Below, piece after piece: positions 63,000 to 64,000 of a DNA stretch of 64,000 nt. A program made the translations under genes and the position numbers. The notes under the pieces were generated by a model. It worked only from the letters and a program-made list of their open reading frames with translations, searched no databases and was not told the origin of the DNA. Position 1 is the stretch's first letter; every line of letters begins with the position of its first letter. This stretch comes from Methylocystis parvus OBBP. Lineage in GTDB: Bacteria > Pseudomonadota > Alphaproteobacteria > Rhizobiales > Beijerinckiaceae. Location of the stretch: contig NZ_CP092968.1 in NCBI RefSeq assembly GCF_027571405.1, positions 62,001-126,000 on the forward strand, written 5' to 3'.

Positions 63000-64000
63000 A
63001 TGAAATTTCGACCTGGTTATCGCGCCCTCGCCATTGCGGCGTTCGGCCTTTCGGCGGCTTTCGCCGCCACGCCCGCGGCGGCGGACACTGCCGCGGAAAT
63101 CCGCGCCCTCAAGGCGCGTCTGAACAAGCTCGAGGCGGAAGAAGCCGCCGCGAAGCGCGCCGCGCATGCCGCCGCTCAGCAGGCGCACGCCGTTCCGGCC
63201 GCCCACGTCGTCGCCGCTCCGGAAGCGCCGAAGCATTGGTATGAGAAGATGAGCTTCCGTGGTTATACGCAGATGCGCTATAACGACACGCTCAACGCCA
63301 ATCAGTGGAACGACGTCTACAGCCCCCACGACCGCTCGGTCGGGCCGCGCCGCAATTTCCTTCTCCGCCGCACGCGCCTCATCTTCTCGGGCGACGTCTC
63401 CAGCCATCTTTATCTCTACGTGCAGATGGATCTGGCGTCCGCGCCGTCGGGCACCTTCAGCAATTCGGCGACGGCGGCCACCAACCCGGTCTTCGCCTTC
63501 TACAACCTGCCTTTTGTGCAGATCGGCACTTACGGCAATGCGGCGGGCAATTTCGCTCAGATGCGCGACGCCTATGCCGACATCTCGATCGACGAGAAGA
63601 AGGAATTCCGCTTCCGCGTCGGCCAGTCCAAGATCCCCTACGGCTTCGAGAACATGCAGTCCTCGCAGAATCGTCTCGCGCTGGACCGCGCCGACGCGAT
63701 CAACTCCTGCTGCAAGGACGAGCGCGACCTCGGCGTCTTCTTCTACTACACGCCCGAGCACGTTCGTCACCTGCTCCGCGACCTCGTGAAGAACAATCTC
63801 AAGGGCACGGGCGATTACGGCATGTTCGCGCTCGGCATCTATAACGGCCAGGGCGCCAACCGCATCGAGTTGAACAACGGCGTGCACATCGTCAGCCGCT
63901 TCACCTATCCTTACGTCTTCTCGAACGGTCAGATCGTCGAAGCGTCGATCCAGGGTTATACCGGTCGCTATATGCCGACCACTTCGGCGATCACGCCGTC
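63000..64000 (+). CDS. Phosphate-selective (OprO/P-type) porin, 5' part
   Basis: The frame opens at the ATG at 63000 and is cut by the window end after 333 residues. It has a signal peptide (AIAAFGLSAAFAATPAAA), a short periplasmic coiled coil (EIRALKARLNKLEAEEAAAK), then outer-membrane beta-strands such as SFRGYTQMRYND, RRTRLIFSGDV and FRVGQSKIPYGFENMQSS, typical of the porin O/P family. GGGGA precedes the ATG by about 8 bases. A candidate Pho box is upstream. Anion selectivity is inferred from family. Confidence 0.85.
   Translation, partial: MKFRPGYRALAIAAFGLSAAFAATPAAADTAAEIRALKARLNKLEAEEAAAKRAAHAAAQQAHAVPAAHVVAAPEAPKHWYEKMSFRGYTQMRYNDTLNANQWNDVYSPHDRSVGPRRNFLLRRTRLIFSGDVSSHLYLYVQMDLASAPSGTFSNSATAATNPVFAFYNLPFVQIGTYGNAAGNFAQMRDAYADISIDEKKEFRFRVGQSKIPYGFENMQSSQNRLALDRADAINSCCKDERDLGVFFYYTPEHVRHLLRDLVKNNLKGTGDYGMFALGIYNGQGANRIELNNGVHIVSRFTYPYVFSNGQIVEASIQGYTGRYMPTTSAITP

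Overview
The window is GC-rich alphaproteobacterial DNA, most like a free-living diazotrophic member of the Hyphomicrobiales. Gene content and order resemble the nif islands of Methylocystis/Methylosinus-type methanotrophs and Rhodopseudomonas. No methane-oxidation gene lies in the window, so the genus is an inference. Long open frames antisense to genes are everywhere and are treated as composition artefacts.

About 30 kb (869-30700) is a nearly complete Mo-nitrogenase island, mostly on the minus strand. It has three large minus-strand transcription units. (1) nifH-D-K-E-N-X, a DUF269 protein, a CCE_0567-type protein, fdxB and nifQ (19593 down to 10321): structural proteins and FeMo-cofactor assembly. 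(2) iscA-nifU-S-V-P-W-fixA-B-C-X and two [2Fe-2S] ferredoxins (10143 down to 869): Fe-S and homocitrate supply plus an electron-bifurcating route to nitrogenase. (3) nifB-fdxN-iscA-TPR-LRV-nifZ-nifZ-nifT followed by accessory genes (28542 down to 20898): a DegT-like protein without its PLP lysine, a SIR2-like protein, two ferredoxins and two small unrecognised proteins. nifA diverges from nifB. A pseudo-receiver plus group III truncated haemoglobin diverge from nifH.

Five sigma-54 (GG-N10-GC) promoters can be read, for iscA/nifU, nifH, the pseudo-receiver/globin pair, nifB and nifA. Exact TGT-N10-ACA NifA sites lie upstream of iscA and between both divergent pairs. NifA has the C-X11-C-X19-C-X4-C linker of the oxygen-sensitive class. 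Perfect or near-perfect hairpins sit in the nifH-D, nifD-K, nifK-E and nifB-fdxN spacers.

From about 30.8 kb on the content is chromosomal housekeeping and hypothetical genes: dodecin, phasin, rplS, cobT, 5-formyl-THF cyclo-ligase with a likely 6S RNA upstream, pmtA-mnmA, prs, an acyl-CoA synthetase, an IHF-like protein, hemN, a small helicase, a patatin-like phospholipase, an exopolysaccharide glycosyltransferase, sbcDC, an MFS transporter and a porin cut by the window end. The most unusual part here is a three-gene overlapping operon (41659-44145). It encodes a coiled-coil protein, a single-pass membrane protein with a cytosolic sensor-like domain and a periplasmic BON/OmpA region, and a Rab-like small GTPase. 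I found no tRNA, rRNA, IS element, prophage or CRISPR array.
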